A DNA stretch of 64,000 bases from the NCBI RefSeq assembly GCF_007753095.1, contig NZ_CP036348.1:558001-622000 (forward strand), read 5' to 3'. How positions within the stretch are numbered: position 1 is the first letter of the stretch; every line of letters starts with the position of its first letter. Positions 61,593 to 64,000 of this stretch are shown one piece after another. Source of the DNA: Rosistilla carotiformis (GTDB lineage Bacteria > Planctomycetota > Planctomycetia > Pirellulales > Pirellulaceae). The translations under genes and the position numbers were made by a program. The notes beneath the pieces were generated by a model. The model was not told where the DNA came from and ran no database searches. It was given only the letters and a program-made list of their open reading frames with translations.

Positions 61593-61820
61593 TCAATTCC
61601 GTCCGTCGAACGGGTTCGCCGCATCCACGTCCCGTTCCTTCCCAATCGCGTCGGCGAGGGATTGCAAGACCGTGGCGGGATGAAGGCCTTGGTGTTGGCA
61701 GACGTATTGCAAAGATTTGCCGGCGCAGCTGGTGTCCAGGCCAAGATCGCTGAAGACGCGTGTCGTCTCAGGGTGCTCGATAATCCACTCGGGAATGCTG
61801 GACTGAAGATCGCAGTTCAT
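61593..61820 (-). CDS. Stand-alone ScdA/RIC N-terminal (DUF542) domain protein
   Basis: A 75-residue protein that matches only the N-terminal domain of ScdA/YtfE/RIC proteins, which repair iron centres after nitrosative damage. Typical pattern: PETTRVFSDLGLDTSCAGKS followed by LQYVCQHQGL, with the two cysteines. The hemerythrin-like C-terminal domain is absent. It may act with a separate hemerythrin or serve as an adaptor. It is in the same direction as the NsrR-like gene, upstream of it. Confidence 0.75.
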   Translation of the reverse strand: MNCDLQSSIPEWIIEHPETTRVFSDLGLDTSCAGKSLQYVCQHQGLHPATVLQSLADAIGKERDVDAANPFDGRN

Positions 61821-62036
61821 GCCCTGATTCTAGCGGAGAAGACTTGGTGCGATAACCGTCGGCATCCGCGAGGCGAATGCCAATCGAGACTTCTACCGAA
61901 CGCGTGGTTCGCGTTGCGTGGAGGTCGGTGCCTACGCAGCGGGAAACGCTCGCTCGGCGGTTGGCTGGTCGGGACGCGATCCCGATTTTCGTTGTGGAAG
62001 CGACCGCAAGCGAACTTGTGATCGACAACGCGGCAG

Positions 62037-62726
62037 CTACCACGTGTCGTCCATGCCCAGTCGCGTCTTGAGGACTTCGAACTGCTGCTGGAACTTTTCG
62101 TTGCTGCTGTGAACGTGTTCCGCTTCGGTGACAAAACGGATGTCGTTGTCGGGGTAGACGTCGTGCGCGATCAACGACTGTTCGAAGTCTTTCAACGGAT
62201 CGCCGTAGCAGATCAACAGCTTGTGTTCGTCGAACTGGACTTCCTGTTTGCGTCGCGGGTTAACGATCGCGATCCCGGTGCAACCATCGTTCAGCAACAG
62301 TTCCTCGAAGTCCCAAAGGGTGCTTTTAAGAACGGGCATGTCGATGTGTTCGCGATACAGGTCGTTGTGTCCATTGCCGGCCTGATGGCTGGTTTCTAAG
62401 ACGACATCGACAACTGGACCCAGCGTTTCGATGAGGTCCATGAACAGATGCATCAGGTTGTTGCGAGATGCCGACGCCATCAGCACGGGCACCTTGGTGG
62501 AGGATGCGTCGTCGACGTATTGATCGCGGCGGAAGCCCTGCCGGGGAACCACTTGCAAGTCGTACGAAGGCCGAATCGCGTCGGTCAATTCGAACGCTCC
62601 GTAGGTAGCAATGCCCAGGTGAGTGCGCAGTTCTTCCTCGGAAAGTTGTTGGAAGCTGGCAGGCGATGCCTCTTTCGTGGTTGTGTCGGGACCGCCAGTG
62701 CGAAGGATGCGCTTCAGAAAGCCCAT
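62037..62726 (-). CDS. Hypothetical cytoplasmic protein
   Basis: A 229-residue soluble protein of unknown function. I do not recognise a family. Notable stretches: MGFLKRILRTGGPDTTTKEA (start), LMASASRNNLMHLFMDLIET, LGPVVDVVLETSHQ and LLICYGDPLKDFEQSLIAHD. The middle looks like an alpha/beta fold. Coding bias matches neighbouring genes. The ATG at 62726 or the one at 62738 could be the start; both precede the same frame. Confidence 0.65.
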   Translation of the reverse strand: MGFLKRILRTGGPDTTTKEASPASFQQLSEEELRTHLGIATYGAFELTDAIRPSYDLQVVPRQGFRRDQYVDDASSTKVPVLMASASRNNLMHLFMDLIETLGPVVDVVLETSHQAGNGHNDLYREHIDMPVLKSTLWDFEELLLNDGCTGIAIVNPRRKQEVQFDEHKLLICYGDPLKDFEQSLIAHDVYPDNDIRFVTEAEHVHSSNEKFQQQFEVLKTRLGMDDTW

Positions 62727-63031
62727 AGTATCTCTCATCGTTTACGTACCCGAACGACAACGTCCGCGTACGGCATGGGTGGATCAGTTTGGTTGATACC
62801 CAACGTTAGGTCACCTATCCGACAGCGGTTGTTGATCTCAAATGCTTCTTCTGTCGTATTTTTTTGCGAAACCCCAAAATTCGCCCGATCCTTAAATCGT
62901 GTAGATTGATTAATGTTGGTAACATCGCGCCAATCCACCGGCCGACGCCGCAGATTCGGCACAACCGTTACCTCGTGGCGGATTTGGAGACCTGGTTCCG
63001 ACACTCGACCCCCCTTTGGCTGACACGACCT
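62727..63031. other. Divergent intergenic region (305 bp)
   Basis: No credible gene. It contains relatively AT-rich stretches (near 62860-62910) and should hold promoters for the hypothetical gene to the left and the lipoprotein to the right. I could not identify either with confidence. Confidence 0.45.
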
Positions 63032-64000
63032 ATGCCCGACGCATCGAAACCTTTTTTTTCCCAATTGCGGACGTTGCCTAGTTGGTCGTGGTGTCTGTTG
63101 TTCGTTGTGGGTGTGATCGCGGCTGTCGGATGCGATCGAGTGCCTCAGCGACCGATGCTTGGTGCCGATGCCGAAGGCGAAACACGCGACTTTGCCGAAG
63201 AGGGCAAAGTCGAAGCGACTCCGCAGCCGATCGCGCCGAAAGAGGCCCAGCAACAACAGGTCGAAGCCCCCGCGGAGATTGTCGACCGCGAACTCGAGTG
63301 GTGGGACGCCTATTTGGTTGGCCGCGAACCGATTGGATTCAGTGTTTCCAAAGTCGAACCGGTTGGCGGGGGGGAGGCGTATGTGCGATTCAGCATGGAG
63401 GAACAATTAAAGATTCGCCGCGGCAAGCAGGTGGTCCAACAGTGGCTGAAGCAAACGAGTCTCGAAAGCGTCAGCGGGGCGTTTCAGGAATTCGAGAGCG
63501 AGCTGAGTCGGGGGGGAGACATCGTGCTCAGCCGAGGCGCGGTGGGCTACAACCAATTGAACATCACGGTGCGTCGTGGCGACCAAAAGGAAACGCATTC
63601 GATCCCCTGGGATGCGAAAAGTCGTGGTCCTTTCGCACTCCAGCAATCGTTGCGCGGCAAACCGATGCAGCCGGGAGAAACGCGTTTGCTGCGTGCTTTA
63701 ATGCCGATCCAGAATGTGTTGGGGACGATTCACTTAAAAGCGATCGACCGGATCAATGTCGCGATGCTGGAGGGCGATACGAAGCAATTGTTGGAGATCG
63801 AATCGACGGTGAAAGTGGGCGATCAGGTGATGTTGAGCCAGTTGCTGTGGGCAAACGAGTTGGGCGAAGTGCTGAAGACCTATACTCCCGCACTCGATTT
63901 TTCCACCTTTCGCACCAATCGCGAAACGGCGACTCGGGTGGGGACGCCCAAGCATGATCTATTGACTGCGACCGCGATCCGTGTGCGGACCGACGACGAT
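63032..64000 (+). CDS. Lipoprotein, transglutaminase-like family N-terminal part (open at right edge)
   Basis: The frame is open from the ATG at 63032 to the end of the window (323 codons), so the gene continues beyond it. The signal peptide WCLLFVVGVIAAVGCDRVPQ ends in a lipobox-like AVGC. An acidic Gln/Pro-rich linker follows, then a beta-rich domain (WWDAYLVGREPIGFSVSKVE; QVVQQWLKQTSLESVSGAFQ; LKTYTPALDFSTFRTNRETA). Secreted proteins of this shape in planctomycetes often carry a C-terminal transglutaminase-like domain, but that part is not visible, so the family is only a guess. Confidence 0.7.
   Translation, partial: MPDASKPFFSQLRTLPSWSWCLLFVVGVIAAVGCDRVPQRPMLGADAEGETRDFAEEGKVEATPQPIAPKEAQQQQVEAPAEIVDRELEWWDAYLVGREPIGFSVSKVEPVGGGEAYVRFSMEEQLKIRRGKQVVQQWLKQTSLESVSGAFQEFESELSRGGDIVLSRGAVGYNQLNITVRRGDQKETHSIPWDAKSRGPFALQQSLRGKPMQPGETRLLRALMPIQNVLGTIHLKAIDRINVAMLEGDTKQLLEIESTVKVGDQVMLSQLLWANELGEVLKTYTPALDFSTFRTNRETATRVGTPKHDLLTATAIRVRTDDD

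Noticed and set aside
1-64000. tRNA, rRNA, riboswitch or insertion sequence
   Set aside because: I saw no cloverleaf with CCA-type end, no rRNA signature and no transposase; weak hairpins were not enough to call structured RNAs.

Overview
The window is GC-rich chromosomal DNA from a planctomycete of the Pirellulales type (Rhodopirellula/Rosistilla-like; the genus is my inference). The evidence is the set of families almost private to that phylum: paired DUF1549/DUF1553 and DUF1501 proteins, DUF1559 proteins with pilin-like N-termini, an anti-sigma-like protein fused to DUF1549/DUF1553, and mostly weak Shine-Dalgarno sequences. I found no rRNA, tRNA, phage, IS element or CRISPR array.

Layout: 0-7.5 kb holds the end of an RND/MMPL exporter, a DUF2817 peptidase-like enzyme, an inverted-repeat array, an AlkC-type DNA glycosylase, a GT4 glycosyltransferase, two duplicated atypical Ser/Thr kinases and accA. 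7.7-19.8 kb holds CvpA-like and YdjM-like membrane proteins, an aspartoacylase-like enzyme, a large MscS channel, corA, dtd, a DUF1559 protein, an HtrA-like protease and aat. 19.8-24.1 kb holds a uronate isomerase-like enzyme and a small gene plus truD, bracketed by two clusters of ~194 bp repeats in opposite orientation. 24.1-34.3 kb holds a MarR/YeiH-type operon, an FAD/NAD(P) protein, an exported PHP-like protein, a DUF1559 protein with a small lipoprotein, and a sialidase-like secreted protein. 34.4-44.6 kb is almost all minus strand: Prc protease, an ECF sigma factor coupled to an anti-sigma/DUF1549 fusion, a DUF1501 + DUF1549/1553 pair, a DUF1570 peptidase-like protein and a CpsB-type phosphatase. 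45-46.8 kb holds a DUF3365 heme protein, DinB and MOSC.

The most interesting region is 46.8-61.5 kb. A sigma54-activator/histidine-kinase pair sits beside an OprP/O-type porin, a periplasmic PTP-like phosphatase with a CxxCH heme motif, and a probable inorganic-carbon uptake operon: DabA (DUF2309), a NuoL-like DabB, a second NuoM/NuoL-like subunit, and a SulP transporter fused to STAS and PII-like domains. Two tandem 18-bp dyads (core TCTGCAA-N4-TTGCAGA, 20-21 bp apart) lie upstream of the porin and again upstream of dabA. A good -24/-12 promoter precedes dabA. Together these suggest a sigma54-controlled bicarbonate/CO2 acquisition regulon in a probably heterotrophic bacterium. An NsrR-like Rrf2 regulator and a ScdA/RIC N-terminal-domain protein follow.

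A C-rich motif (consensus CCCCTGCCCTGCCCC) occurs about fifteen times between genes, often 5-40 nt upstream of a start codon. The window ends inside a lipoprotein gene that is open to the right edge.
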